Shown: one piece after another, positions 33,688 through 41,917 of the stretch
How the letters are laid out: each line of letters starts with the position of its first letter
How positions within the stretch are numbered: position 1 is the stretch's first letter
Source: Bergeyella sp.
GTDB lineage: Bacteria; Bacteroidota; Bacteroidia; Flavobacteriales; Weeksellaceae
Assembly (NCBI GenBank): GCA_030263285.1
Contig: SZYB01000003.1
Location: 1 to 64,000 of the forward strand
Direction of reading: 5' to 3'
Length of the DNA: 64,000 bases
The notes under the pieces: model-generated
Told to the model about the DNA's origin: nothing
Seen by the model: the letters and a program-made list of their open reading frames with translations, nothing else
Databases searched by the model: none
Position numbers and translations under genes: made by a program

Positions 33688-34311
33688 ATGGGTAGTGGCA
33701 TTTTACAACAACTGAGGAGTGTGACACTTTCCGGGGAAAGATCTCATTTGAGGTATGCACCTTCTTTTCGTCCGGTGCTTTCTACAGAAGAAATACGGAA
33801 TAAAAATCCCAAGCTGGCTGCAGTAAATATTGTGCTCTACCAAAAAAACAATCAGTGGTTCTTTCCTCTTATTGTGAGAAGCTTCAATGAAAAAGACCGG
33901 CACAGTGGACAAATATCGTTGCCGGGAGGCAAAAAGGAAGAGACTGATCTATCTTTTGCACAGACGGCCGTGAGGGAAACGCATGAAGAGTTAGGGATAG
34001 AAAAACATTATGTACGTGTGCTACGGGAAATTTCTCCCATATATGTTCCTCCCAGTAACTTTTACGTGCGTGCGTTTATTTCTTACACCAAAAGAAACCC
34101 TCGTTTTATTTTACAAAAATCTGAGGTCAATGCCGTGATAGAGTTTCCTTTGGAGCGCATTGTTTTTCTGGAGGAGATTCCGGAATTGGTTTCTTTGCAA
34201 CTGAATGATCAAGAGATAAAAGTCCCTGCGATAAAGTTTGGAGAGTACACTATATGGGGAGCTACTTCCATGATCCTTAGTGAGCTTCGGGACTTGTTGA
34301 AAAAATTGTAA
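33688..34311 (+). CDS. Nudix hydrolase, CoA pyrophosphatase-like
   Basis: A 207-residue protein with the CoA-pyrophosphatase-type Nudix signature: ISLPGGKKEETD followed by the Nudix helix RETHEELGI at residues 96-104, which holds the metal-binding glutamates. VPPSNFYVRAFISY and VNAVIEFPLE downstream are also typical of this subgroup. These enzymes hydrolyse CoA or its esters to phosphopantetheine and 3',5'-ADP. The acyltransferase gene follows after 42 bases in the same direction. CoA as substrate is an inference from the subgroup motif. Confidence 0.9.
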   Translation: MGSGILQQLRSVTLSGERSHLRYAPSFRPVLSTEEIRNKNPKLAAVNIVLYQKNNQWFFPLIVRSFNEKDRHSGQISLPGGKKEETDLSFAQTAVRETHEELGIEKHYVRVLREISPIYVPPSNFYVRAFISYTKRNPRFILQKSEVNAVIEFPLERIVFLEEIPELVSLQLNDQEIKVPAIKFGEYTIWGATSMILSELRDLLKKL

Positions 34312-34353
34312 ATTCGGGCGCTTGTACATTTAAAACTCGTACATCACTTAAAG

Positions 34354-35151
34354 ATGGCAAAAAAAAATATCTTTGTGGATGCCTTTGGCACCCCTTATTT
34401 CCTGAAAAGGTTGGTAATTTTTATTTTTGGCCTTATTTCATACAGAAGATTTAATGGTTTTAATAAACTCGAAATAACGGGTTCTGAAAATCTTTTGGGT
34501 CTCCCGAATACCAATGTGCTTTTTGTCTCAAATCATCAGACTTATTTTGCGGATGTAGCCGCAATGTACCATGCATTTTGCTCGATAAATAACGGTTATC
34601 TCAATACCATAAAAAACCCTATTTATCTGCTGAATCCCAAGGTAGATTTCTATTATGTTGCGGCCAAAGAAACGATGAATAAAGGGTTGCTTTCCAGAAT
34701 TTTTAAAATTGCGGGCGCTGTGACGGTAAAAAGAACATGGAGGTCTGAGGGTAAAAACGTTAATCGGATGGTAGACATGAATGAGGTGGAGAATATTATG
34801 AAGGCGCTGGATAACGGCTGGGTGATTACCTTTCCTCAAGGGACGACTTCTGCATTTGCAGAGGGAAGAAAAGGTACAGCAAAGTTGATAAAGAACCAGA
34901 GGCCCATAGTAATCCCTATAAAAATAGACGGATTTCGGCGGGCTTTTGATAAAAAGGGACTTATACTGAAAGTGACGGGACAGAAACCCACAATGGAGTT
35001 TAAAAAGCCATTGGAGATTGATTACGAAAAAGAAAATCCCAAACAAATTCTCGAAAAAATTATGTTTGCCATAGAGCAAACTCCGGATTTTAACCTCTTG
35101 CATGAATATGACGAAAAAAGAGGAAGCGCTCAGCCAGATGCAAGAGTATAG
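34354..35151 (+). CDS. PlsC-like lysophospholipid/glycerol acyltransferase
   Basis: A 265-residue membrane-associated acyltransferase with a hydrophobic N-terminal helix (LKRLVIFIFGLISY, about 17-30). The catalytic histidine motif is SNHQTYFADV: H61 and D67 are separated by five residues rather than the four of the canonical HX4D. The substrate motif usually written FPEGTRS reads FPQGTTS (160-166), with Gln in place of Glu. GAVTVKRTW and VIPIKIDGFRRAF are the other conserved blocks. I recall close relatives in Chryseobacterium with the same variants, so this appears to be a subfamily, not a damaged enzyme. Its substrate pair is unknown. Confidence 0.85.
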   Translation: MAKKNIFVDAFGTPYFLKRLVIFIFGLISYRRFNGFNKLEITGSENLLGLPNTNVLFVSNHQTYFADVAAMYHAFCSINNGYLNTIKNPIYLLNPKVDFYYVAAKETMNKGLLSRIFKIAGAVTVKRTWRSEGKNVNRMVDMNEVENIMKALDNGWVITFPQGTTSAFAEGRKGTAKLIKNQRPIVIPIKIDGFRRAFDKKGLILKVTGQKPTMEFKKPLEIDYEKENPKQILEKIMFAIEQTPDFNLLHEYDEKRGSAQPDARV

Positions 35152-35674
35152 GACCCGTTTATTTATATACGGATTGGATCCCTGCATGAAAGAACTCATC
35201 CTACACATTTTAAAATTTAATAACAATAACGTGGAAGAAGGAGGTTTTCTTTCTGGGATTCCCGGTGCGCTTCTCGGAGATTACACAATTTTAGAAAGTG
35301 ATATCTTGGCCCCTGCGGTTTCTTTTCGTCCAAATATTGTTTTTGTAGGGAGTGCTGTGCTGCCGGAAACGTATTCACCGCTCATAGAGAGCATAGTTCC
35401 CGGAGGTGTGTTTATTTTCCATTCTTCCCTTCGGGTTATCAAGAGTGGTCCTTTGGTTACAGAAAATTATTTTCGTAAGATCCCGTACGAGGTACCTTTG
35501 GTAAAAAGGATAAAAAATTCTCTTTATCTGCAAACCGATTATGGAGAAATTCCTACTTCTGCTACGGATATAAGCAAAATAAGGGACTTGGAAGGAGTGC
35601 GGATATTTATGCAACAACTGGGCATTATGGAAGATACTTTTTATGAAGCGTTTGCCTGTTTTAGTTTGAATTAA
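35102..35674 (+). CDS. Uncharacterised 190-residue protein overlapping the acyltransferase gene
   Basis: I do not recognise a family. The product has an alpha/beta character: a first strand with RLFIYGLDP, then FRPNIVFVGSAVLPE and GGVFIFHSS, resembling a Rossmann-like nucleotide-binding fold, and a C-terminal part ending FYEAFACFSLN. No signal peptide or membrane segment. If it starts at ATG 35102 it overlaps the acyltransferase gene by 50 bases; later in-frame starts at 35108 or 35138 (MQEYRTRLF) reduce this to 44 or 14 bases. The tight overlap implies translational coupling. Confidence 0.7.
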   Translation: MNMTKKEEALSQMQEYRTRLFIYGLDPCMKELILHILKFNNNNVEEGGFLSGIPGALLGDYTILESDILAPAVSFRPNIVFVGSAVLPETYSPLIESIVPGGVFIFHSSLRVIKSGPLVTENYFRKIPYEVPLVKRIKNSLYLQTDYGEIPTSATDISKIRDLEGVRIFMQQLGIMEDTFYEAFACFSLN

Positions 35675-35730
35675 AATATATGAAAAACACCATTTTTTAC
35701 GTACCTTTAGGCTTCCCAATCAGTGGTAAC

Positions 35731-36195
35731 ATGAAAAAGCGTACCGGTTTGTTCTTCTTGTTTTTTGTCTTATTTTTTGCGAAAAGTCAGCTCTCAGCAA
35801 TAGATTCTTATCTTAACAAAATGGAAGATTCTGAGAGGGAGACTATAGAAAAGCTTAAAAATACAAGTCTGGAGGATAAAAAATTTACCCTTATCAAGCA
35901 GTTCAAGGATCATCTGGAAAGAAGTGTTGTGATATTCGAAGGAAATGAAGCTGTCCTCGTGGAACTTTTTGATGACAAAAAGAGCGGGGAAACAACGGCA
36001 AAAATATTTACGGGTGATTTTGTGAGGACGGAAAACAATATCATTTCCGTCCGATGCGATCAACTGGAAGGTCAAAAGATTCCGATACCTGTTACCAAAA
36101 CTTTCCTTCTCTCCGAAAAAAGAGGTGTCCTCTATCTTATTGATATCAATAGAAAAAAGGAGAGATGGATCGATCAATCGGCCATCAAAAAATAA
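35731..36195 (+). CDS. Small exported protein, uncharacterised
   Basis: A 154-residue product with a clear signal peptide (MKKRTGLFFLFFVLFFAKSQ) and a mature part of about 134 residues made of alternating helix and strand (ERETIEKLKNTSLEDKKF, then strands VVIFEGNEAVLVELF, SVRCDQLEG, FLLSEKRGVLYLIDIN). No lipobox cysteine or known domain was recognised. The start at 35731 was preferred over an upstream in-frame ATG at 35680 because it places the signal peptide at the N-terminus. It follows the preceding unknown gene in the same direction. Confidence 0.7.
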   Translation: MKKRTGLFFLFFVLFFAKSQLSAIDSYLNKMEDSERETIEKLKNTSLEDKKFTLIKQFKDHLERSVVIFEGNEAVLVELFDDKKSGETTAKIFTGDFVRTENNIISVRCDQLEGQKIPIPVTKTFLLSEKRGVLYLIDINRKKERWIDQSAIKK

Positions 36196-36282
36196 GACAA
36201 AGGTAATATGATCGGATTTTATTACCGGTTTTATACACCCATTTCCTCTCGGTCAGATTCAGACGCCCTAAAAGAGTCCTCT

Positions 36283-36972
36283 TCACTGTCTTCTGTCCCC
36301 CGTCAGCATGGAGGCAAAGTAGAGAAGTTGTGCCAGTGATCCTAAGGCAGCTACCACATAAGTTCTTGCAGCCCACTTAAGGGAGTCTTTTGCTCCATTG
36401 TATTCTTCCGGAACCACGGCGCCAGAATTTTTGAGCCACTTTAGGGCCCTGTTGCTGGCGTCATATTCTACAGGTAATGTGATAAAGGCAAATAGGGTAG
36501 TTACCGCAAAAAGTACCACCCCTATGGTAAGCAGTGTTTTGTTTCCACTAGACGCCATCACCATAATCCCGGCAAGTAGAATAAACTGAAGAAGTTTAGA
36601 CGAAATATTCACCATAGGCACCATTTTCGATCTCAGTTGTAACATAGAGTAGCCCACCGCATGTTGTACGGCGTGACCCACCTCGTGTGCGGCGACGGCT
36701 GCTGCTGCGGCATTCCTTTGCGTATAGACCCCCTCAGAGAGATTTACAGTTTTGTTGAGGGGGTTATAATGATCGGTAAGCTGTCCGGGTACGGAAATGA
36801 CTTTTACATCTAATATTCCGTTGTCTTTCAGCATTTTCTCCGCAATTTCTTTTCCCGAAAGACCATTTTTCAAGTAAACTTTAGAATAGTACTCGAATTT
36901 GGATTTGAGCCTGTTTTGCACAATGAGACTTACGATAAATATGGCACCCAAAATTAAATAATATCCTGACAT
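36283..36972 (-). CDS. YugP-family zinc metallopeptidase, membrane
   Basis: A 229-residue membrane protein with HEVGH at residues 96-100, the zinc-binding motif, and a membrane anchor at the N-terminus (YYLILGAIFIVSLIV). Two more hydrophobic segments follow (about 125-145 and 148-170), then YDASNRALKWL, where the third zinc ligand is expected near the conserved E/D. It matches the neutral zinc metallopeptidase family found as YugP in Bacillus, whose targets are unknown. The gene is transcribed toward the preceding small exported protein gene and divergently from the GNAT gene. Confidence 0.92.
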   Translation of the reverse strand: MSGYYLILGAIFIVSLIVQNRLKSKFEYYSKVYLKNGLSGKEIAEKMLKDNGILDVKVISVPGQLTDHYNPLNKTVNLSEGVYTQRNAAAAAVAAHEVGHAVQHAVGYSMLQLRSKMVPMVNISSKLLQFILLAGIMVMASSGNKTLLTIGVVLFAVTTLFAFITLPVEYDASNRALKWLKNSGAVVPEEYNGAKDSLKWAARTYVVAALGSLAQLLYFASMLTGDRRQ

Positions 36973-37044
36973 TTTTTTGTGTTTTTATTCTGCTTGTATG
37001 GCATCAAAATCATGCCAAACTTCTAACTATTCATTCAATTAGGT

Positions 37045-37052
37045 TATCTTTG
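37045..37052 (+). promoter_or_regulatory. Candidate -7 element for the GNAT gene
   Basis: TATCTTTG fits TAnnTTTG, 18 bases before the chosen ATG at 37071. Confidence 0.5.
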
Positions 37053-37070
37053 TCGTTCGTAAATTTCAGA

Positions 37071-38213
37071 ATGAATAAAATCATTATAAAAGAAGTCCGT
37101 TCAAAGAAAGAACTCTCTGACTTTATAAAGTATCCTCTACGGCTGTATAGGGACAACCCTTATTATGTTCCTCCTATTATAGAAGGAGAGAAATCAACTT
37201 GGAACAGAAAAAAAAACCCCGCTTTTTATTATTCGGATTTTCGGCTTTTCCTCGCTTTAAGAGATCAAAAAATAGTAGGAAGGGTAGCGGCAATCCTGAA
37301 CAGGAAAGAAGCAGAAGAGTTAGGGGTAAAGAAGGTTCGTTTTGGCTGGTTTGATTTTATAGACGATTTGGAGGTTTCCAAAGCACTCATAGAGAGCGTA
37401 ATTACTTATGCCGGAGAAAATGCTATAGACAGAATAGAAGGTCCTATGGGCATTACCAATCTGGATAAGGCTGGGATGCTTACTTTGGGGTTTGATCAGC
37501 TGGCTACCATGGTGGGGCTGTATAACTTCCCCTATTATGTAGAGCATATGGAGAGAATGGGATTTGAAGAAGAAAAAAAATGGGTAGAGTATAAAATAAA
37601 ATTTCCGGAAAAACTCCCAGAAAAAGTGCTGAAGTTTAATGATGTTATTCTCAAAAAATACGGGCTGAATCTCATAAAATTTCGTCGTAAGAAAGATATT
37701 TTGTCCTATGTGAGTCCTATTTTTAAGTTGCTGGATGTCACCTATAGAGAACTCTCTACCTATACTCCCATAACGAAAGAGCAGATCCATGCTTACAAAA
37801 AAAAGTATTTTGGTTTTGTGGATAAAGAATATATTGTGTGCATAGAAAACAAGGTTCAAGAATTGGTGGCCTTTGCCATTACCATGCCTTCCTATTCTAG
37901 GGCACTGCAAAAGTCCGGAGGAAAGATTTTTCCCTTTGGGTGGTTGCACTTTCTTAGGGCCAGGAAAATAAATGATACCGCCAATTTTTACCTTATCGGG
38001 GTACATCCTGATTATCAGAAAAAAGGAATTACTTCCATTATTTTCAAGGAAATTTATAAGGTATTTAAGAAAAAAGGAATCAAGTTTCTTGAAACCAATC
38101 CGGAATTGGAGGAAAACAAAGAGATACAACTGCTATGGCAGCAATATGATGCGACTTTGCATAAAAAAAGAGCGACCTACAGCCTTGACATAAAAAAGGA
38201 AAAAATGGCATGA
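37071..38213 (+). CDS. GNAT-superfamily N-acetyltransferase-like protein
   Basis: A 380-residue protein of a Bacteroidota family with the acyl-CoA binding region near the C-terminus: FYLIGVHPDYQKKGITSIIFKEI has the Q/RxxGxG/A-type pyrophosphate loop (QKKGIT). The N-terminal half (FIKYPLRLYRDNPYYVPP, ALRDQKIVGRVAAIL) resembles a second GNAT-like module. Substrate unknown. ATG 37071 was chosen because the promoter-like TATCTTTG overlaps the earlier TTG candidate. Its stop overlaps the next small gene by four bases. Confidence 0.85.
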   Translation: MNKIIIKEVRSKKELSDFIKYPLRLYRDNPYYVPPIIEGEKSTWNRKKNPAFYYSDFRLFLALRDQKIVGRVAAILNRKEAEELGVKKVRFGWFDFIDDLEVSKALIESVITYAGENAIDRIEGPMGITNLDKAGMLTLGFDQLATMVGLYNFPYYVEHMERMGFEEEKKWVEYKIKFPEKLPEKVLKFNDVILKKYGLNLIKFRRKKDILSYVSPIFKLLDVTYRELSTYTPITKEQIHAYKKKYFGFVDKEYIVCIENKVQELVAFAITMPSYSRALQKSGGKIFPFGWLHFLRARKINDTANFYLIGVHPDYQKKGITSIIFKEIYKVFKKKGIKFLETNPELEENKEIQLLWQQYDATLHKKRATYSLDIKKEKMA

Positions 38214-38398
38214 AAAAAAACATAGCCATTTATCTGGTGCTTATCCTCTTGTATGTATATTACAATTTATTTTTTCCAGCTGCAGAAAATAGAATCCGTA
38301 CAGCGGTAAATTTACTGATAGGGAGTTTCCTGATGGCGTACATGGCTTGTATAGCCTATTCTTATCTCAAGAATCCCGAAAAAAAAAGGAAAAGATGA
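38210..38398 (+). CDS. 62-residue two-helix membrane protein
   Basis: A short gene whose ATG overlaps the stop of the GNAT gene (ATGA), implying coupled translation. The product has two hydrophobic helices (IAIYLVLILLYVYYNLFF, residues 5-22; about 33-53 with LLIGSFLMAYMACIAYSYL) and a basic tail KNPEKKRKR, so the tail is probably cytoplasmic. Unknown function. It could be real or a fortuitous frame; the coupling and the clean topology favour real. Confidence 0.65.
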   Translation: MKKNIAIYLVLILLYVYYNLFFPAAENRIRTAVNLLIGSFLMAYMACIAYSYLKNPEKKRKR

Positions 38399-38497
38399 GT
38401 TTGAGGAATATTATTTACACTCGTTATAAATTAGCTTTTTGCTTACTTAAGGTCTGTTATTTGGGCAGACATTTTTTTACCTGTAGCAAGATTTCCG

Positions 38498-38505
38498 TAA
38501 ATTTG
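38498..38505 (+). promoter_or_regulatory. Candidate -7 element for the nuo operon
   Basis: TAAATTTG fits TAnnTTTG, 20 bases before the nuoA ATG. This is the only good match in the 127 bases before nuoA. Confidence 0.5.
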
Positions 38506-38525
38506 CTGCCAATTTTGTTTGTGCC

Positions 38526-38897
38526 ATGAATCTTCCTAGTGATTACCTTCCTATTCTTATTCAGGCGGCGGTAGCTTTGGCTTTCATAGCGGTTTCTCTT
38601 TTAGGTGCTCATTTTTTGGGACCTAAACAAAAAAAGAATGCCGTGGTCAAGAATCAGACTTTTGAGTGTGGAGTGAAAGTGGAAGGGAACGCCAGAACTC
38701 CTTTTTCGATAAAATACTTTCTTACGGCTATTCTCTTTGTTCTGTTTGATATTGAGATTATATTTTTTTATCCTTATGTTCTGAATTTCAGAGAATTTGG
38801 TATAGAGGGTTTTTTGGCAGTGCTTACTTTTGTGAGTATTTTTTTTATGGGTTTTTTGTATGTGCTCAGGAGGGGAGCTTTAGACTGGAGCAATTGA
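38526..38897 (+). CDS. nuoA: NADH-quinone oxidoreductase subunit A
   Basis: A 123-residue membrane subunit of complex I with three helices (about 8-30, 64-84 and 92-112). The family block between the first and second helices, NQTFECGVKVEGNARTPFSIKYFLTAILFVLFDIE, is complete, with the conserved acidic end at FDIEIIFFYP. It helps form the junction near the quinone site. First gene of a 14-subunit operon. Confidence 0.96.
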   Translation: MNLPSDYLPILIQAAVALAFIAVSLLGAHFLGPKQKKNAVVKNQTFECGVKVEGNARTPFSIKYFLTAILFVLFDIEIIFFYPYVLNFREFGIEGFLAVLTFVSIFFMGFLYVLRRGALDWSN

Positions 38898-38943
38898 AAA
38901 AAAACTTTGGAGAAAGACCGGGTTAAAAACGAAACAATAAGCT

Positions 38944-39501
38944 ATGTCAGACAATAGTCCTATTATAAGAACAGATGCACCTGCACCCGCGGGATATGAG
39001 GGAGAGGGTTTTTTTGCCACAAGGTTGAGTAGTGTTGTAGGGTTGGCCAGAAAATATTCTCTTTGGCCGCTTCCCTTTGCAACGTCTTGTTGTGGTATAG
39101 AGTTTATGGCTACCCTAAACCCGAATTACGATGCGTCCAGATTTGGTATAGAGAGAAACTCTTTTTCTCCAAGGCAGGCGGATATGCTTATGGTATGTGG
39201 TACAATTTCGAAAAAGCTGGCTCCCGTTCTCAAGGAGGTATATACACAAATGGCGGAACCTAAATGGGTAATTGCTGTGGGGGCATGTGCTTCCAGTGGG
39301 GGAATTTTTGATACTTATTCTGTTTTGCAGGGTATAGATAAGATTATTCCTGTAGACGTATATGTTCCCGGATGTCCTCCTAGACCGGAACAAATCATAG
39401 AGGGCGTTATTCAGGTGCAAGAGCTTGCGCAGGGAGAAAGCCTCAGAAGAAGAGATTCTGAAGAGTACCAGCAGTTGCTGGATTCTTATGGAATAAAATA
39501 A
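38944..39501 (+). CDS. nuoB: NADH-quinone oxidoreductase subunit B
   Basis: A 185-residue peripheral subunit carrying cluster N2, which passes electrons to quinone. Ligands: the CC pair in TSCCGIEFMA, the cysteine in VGACASSGG, and the cysteine in VPGCPPRPEQ. The flanking GTISKKLAPVLKEVYTQM and DVYVPGCPPRPE are typical. Gap of 46 bases from nuoA. Confidence 0.97.
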   Translation: MSDNSPIIRTDAPAPAGYEGEGFFATRLSSVVGLARKYSLWPLPFATSCCGIEFMATLNPNYDASRFGIERNSFSPRQADMLMVCGTISKKLAPVLKEVYTQMAEPKWVIAVGACASSGGIFDTYSVLQGIDKIIPVDVYVPGCPPRPEQIIEGVIQVQELAQGESLRRRDSEEYQQLLDSYGIK

Positions 39502-39565
39502 ACAGATTCAGGACAGTATTGTAGAGAGTAAATAGAGTAAAATATTATTATAGACCACCGCAGAT

Positions 39566-40060
39566 ATGACAAGCGAGTTAGTGCTAGAGGCTATAAACAG
39601 AGAATTTCCGGATAAAGTTCTTCACCATTCTTTGCCTTACGGATTGTTAACGGTAGAGGTGAAGAGAGAGGCACTCAAAAAGATAGTGCATTATCTTAAG
39701 GTTTCCTGCCTAAAGTTCATTTTTTTGACCGACATCTGTGGGATTCATTTTCCGGAAAACAAGGAAAAAGAGATCGGGGTAGTTTATCATTTGCATAATT
39801 TGGAGGACAATATAAGGGTAAGGCTTAAAGTTTTTATGAGAAGGGAAGAGGCGGAGGTAGATTCTTTGGTGGACATTTTTTACGGTGCAAACTGGATGGA
39901 GAGAGAGACTTATGACTTTTATGGGATAAAATTTACGGGACATCCTGATCTGAGACCGATTCTCAACATGCCGGATTTGGGTTACCACCCTATGCTCAAA
40001 GAGTACAGACTAGAAGATGGTACCAGAACAGATAAAGATGATAAGATGTTTGGTAGATAA
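39566..40060 (+). CDS. nuoC: NADH-quinone oxidoreductase subunit C
   Basis: A 164-residue peripheral arm subunit. The conserved second half has NWMERETYDFYGIKFTGHPDLRPIL, the subunit C signature (ERExxDxxGxxFxGHPDLRR). Separate from nuoD, as usual in Bacteroidota. It lies 64 bases after nuoB and 19 bases before nuoD. Confidence 0.96.
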   Translation: MTSELVLEAINREFPDKVLHHSLPYGLLTVEVKREALKKIVHYLKVSCLKFIFLTDICGIHFPENKEKEIGVVYHLHNLEDNIRVRLKVFMRREEAEVDSLVDIFYGANWMERETYDFYGIKFTGHPDLRPILNMPDLGYHPMLKEYRLEDGTRTDKDDKMFGR

Positions 40061-40079
40061 TATGAGGTAGTATAAAATT

Positions 40080-41303
40080 ATGAAGGATAGAGAGTTATCA
40101 GATCTTTTAGGTTATTATGATGCCCAAGAGCAGTCGGATGGTCAGCTTTATACGCTCAATTTAGGACCCACCCATCCGGCGACTCATGGGATTTTTCAGA
40201 ATGTGCTCACCATGGATGGCGAAACGATTCTGCATGCTGAGCAAACGGTGGGCTATATCCACAGAGCGTTTGAGAAAATTTCTGAAAGAAGGAATCTTGC
40301 ACAGATTACCACGCTTACGGATCGACTCAATTATTGTTCGGCACCTATCAATAATTTTGGTTGGCACATGACGGTGGAGAAACTTCTCGGTATAGAAGTG
40401 CCAAAAAGGGTAGACTATATGCGTGTGATTATAATGGAGCTTGCGAGAATAGGAGATCATCTGATATGTAATGGGGTTACGGGCATGGATTCCGGTGCGA
40501 TTACGGGACTCACTTATATGTTCCAAGACAGAGAGCGTATCTATGATATGTATGAGCAGATTTGTGGAGCGAGGATGACCACCAATATAGGTAGAATTGG
40601 TGGATTTGAGAGGGATTTCAACACAAAATTTCACGAACTTATAGAGCACTTTATAGAGACTTTTCCGCAGAGGTTTGGCGAGTTTTGTACTTTGCTGGAG
40701 AGAAATAGGATCTTTATGGACAGGGCAATTGGTGTGGGAGCTATCTCTGCAGAGCGGGCTTTGAGTTATGGCTTTACGGGGCCTAATCTTCGTGCTTGCG
40801 GAGTAGATTATGATGTAAGGGTTTCAGAACCCTATTCGTCTTACGAAGACTTTGATTTTATTATACCTGTAGGTACATCGGGAGACACCTATGACAGATT
40901 TATGGTAAGACAACAGGAGGTATGGGAGTCCATAAAAATTATAAAACAAGCGTATGAGAATTTACCTTCTGGGGACTTTCATGCAGATGTTCCCGATTTT
41001 TACCTTCCGGAAAAAGCGGATGTATATTCGAAGATGGAGGCGCTTATTTATCATTTCAAGATTGTCATGGGAGAAATGGATATTCCGAAGGGCGAAGTTT
41101 ATAAGGCGGTAGAAGGAGGAAACGGAGAACTCGGATTTTATTTGGTGAGTGATGGGGGTAGAAGTCCTTACAGACTGCATTTCAGAAGGCCTTGTTTTAT
41201 TTACTACCAAGCGTATCCGGAAATGATTAAAGGATCTGTAATATCAGATGCTATTTTGACGATGTGCAGTATGAATATCATTGCAGGGGAGTTGGATGCA
41301 TGA
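40080..41303 (+). CDS. nuoD: NADH-quinone oxidoreductase subunit D
   Basis: A 407-residue subunit related to the large subunit of [NiFe] hydrogenase, forming much of the quinone pocket with NuoB. GPTHPATHGIFQNVL, with the His/Thr residues near the quinone site, is at residues 29-43. VGYIHRAFEKISE, NFGWHMTVEKLLG, CGARMTTNIGRIGG and GELGFYLVSDGG-like blocks follow. Length is normal. Confidence 0.97.
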   Translation: MKDRELSDLLGYYDAQEQSDGQLYTLNLGPTHPATHGIFQNVLTMDGETILHAEQTVGYIHRAFEKISERRNLAQITTLTDRLNYCSAPINNFGWHMTVEKLLGIEVPKRVDYMRVIIMELARIGDHLICNGVTGMDSGAITGLTYMFQDRERIYDMYEQICGARMTTNIGRIGGFERDFNTKFHELIEHFIETFPQRFGEFCTLLERNRIFMDRAIGVGAISAERALSYGFTGPNLRACGVDYDVRVSEPYSSYEDFDFIIPVGTSGDTYDRFMVRQQEVWESIKIIKQAYENLPSGDFHADVPDFYLPEKADVYSKMEALIYHFKIVMGEMDIPKGEVYKAVEGGNGELGFYLVSDGGRSPYRLHFRRPCFIYYQAYPEMIKGSVISDAILTMCSMNIIAGELDA

Positions 41304-41388
41304 GTTAATATAGTGATGACGTAGGGGATATGTGATACAGTGTCTCTTATAACGGAACAAAAGTATAAGATTTAGAATACCTGATACA

Positions 41389-41898
41389 ATGAGCAAAAAG
41401 GTTGCGTTTAAGCTAGAAACACTTGATAAGGCACAGGAGATTATTCGGCGGTATCCGGAGGGGAGACAAAAATCTGCGCTTATTCCCATTCTTCATCTTG
41501 CGCAAAAAGAGTTTGGAGGATGGCTGGATGTGCCCGTGATGGATTATGTGGCGGGTCTCTTGGGGATAAAGCCTATTGAGGTATATGAGGTAGCCACGTT
41601 CTATACGATGTTTAATATGAAACCGGTGGGGAAGTATGTTTTGGAAGTATGCAGAACGGGTCCCTGTATGCTCAATGGGAGTGAGAAAATATTCGAACAT
41701 ATAAGAAAAAAATTGGGAATAAAGGAAGGGGAAACAACAGAGGATGGTCTGTTTACCCTTAAGCCCGCCGAGTGTTTGGGGGCATGTGGTTATGCGCCCA
41801 TGATGCAACTGGGAAAGTTTTACCACGAAAATTTAACCATAGAAAAAGTAGACAGAATCCTTGATCTTTGCAAGCAGGGAGCGATTACATTAGACTAA
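41389..41898 (+). CDS. nuoE: NADH-quinone oxidoreductase subunit E
   Basis: A 169-residue thioredoxin-like subunit holding 2Fe-2S cluster N1a. The four cysteine ligands are in VCRTGPCMLNG and in ECLGACGYAPMM. The helical N-terminal domain (KSALIPILHLAQKEFGGWL) is as expected. It follows nuoD after 85 bases, one of the larger gaps in the operon. Confidence 0.97.
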   Translation: MSKKVAFKLETLDKAQEIIRRYPEGRQKSALIPILHLAQKEFGGWLDVPVMDYVAGLLGIKPIEVYEVATFYTMFNMKPVGKYVLEVCRTGPCMLNGSEKIFEHIRKKLGIKEGETTEDGLFTLKPAECLGACGYAPMMQLGKFYHENLTIEKVDRILDLCKQGAITLD

Positions 41899-41917
41899 GG
41901 AAATCTTAACGTAAAAA

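Noticed and set aside
34361-34460. PlsC-like gene as a pseudogene because of motif changes
   Set aside because: The frame is intact over its full length and the other conserved blocks are preserved, so a diverged active enzyme is more likely.
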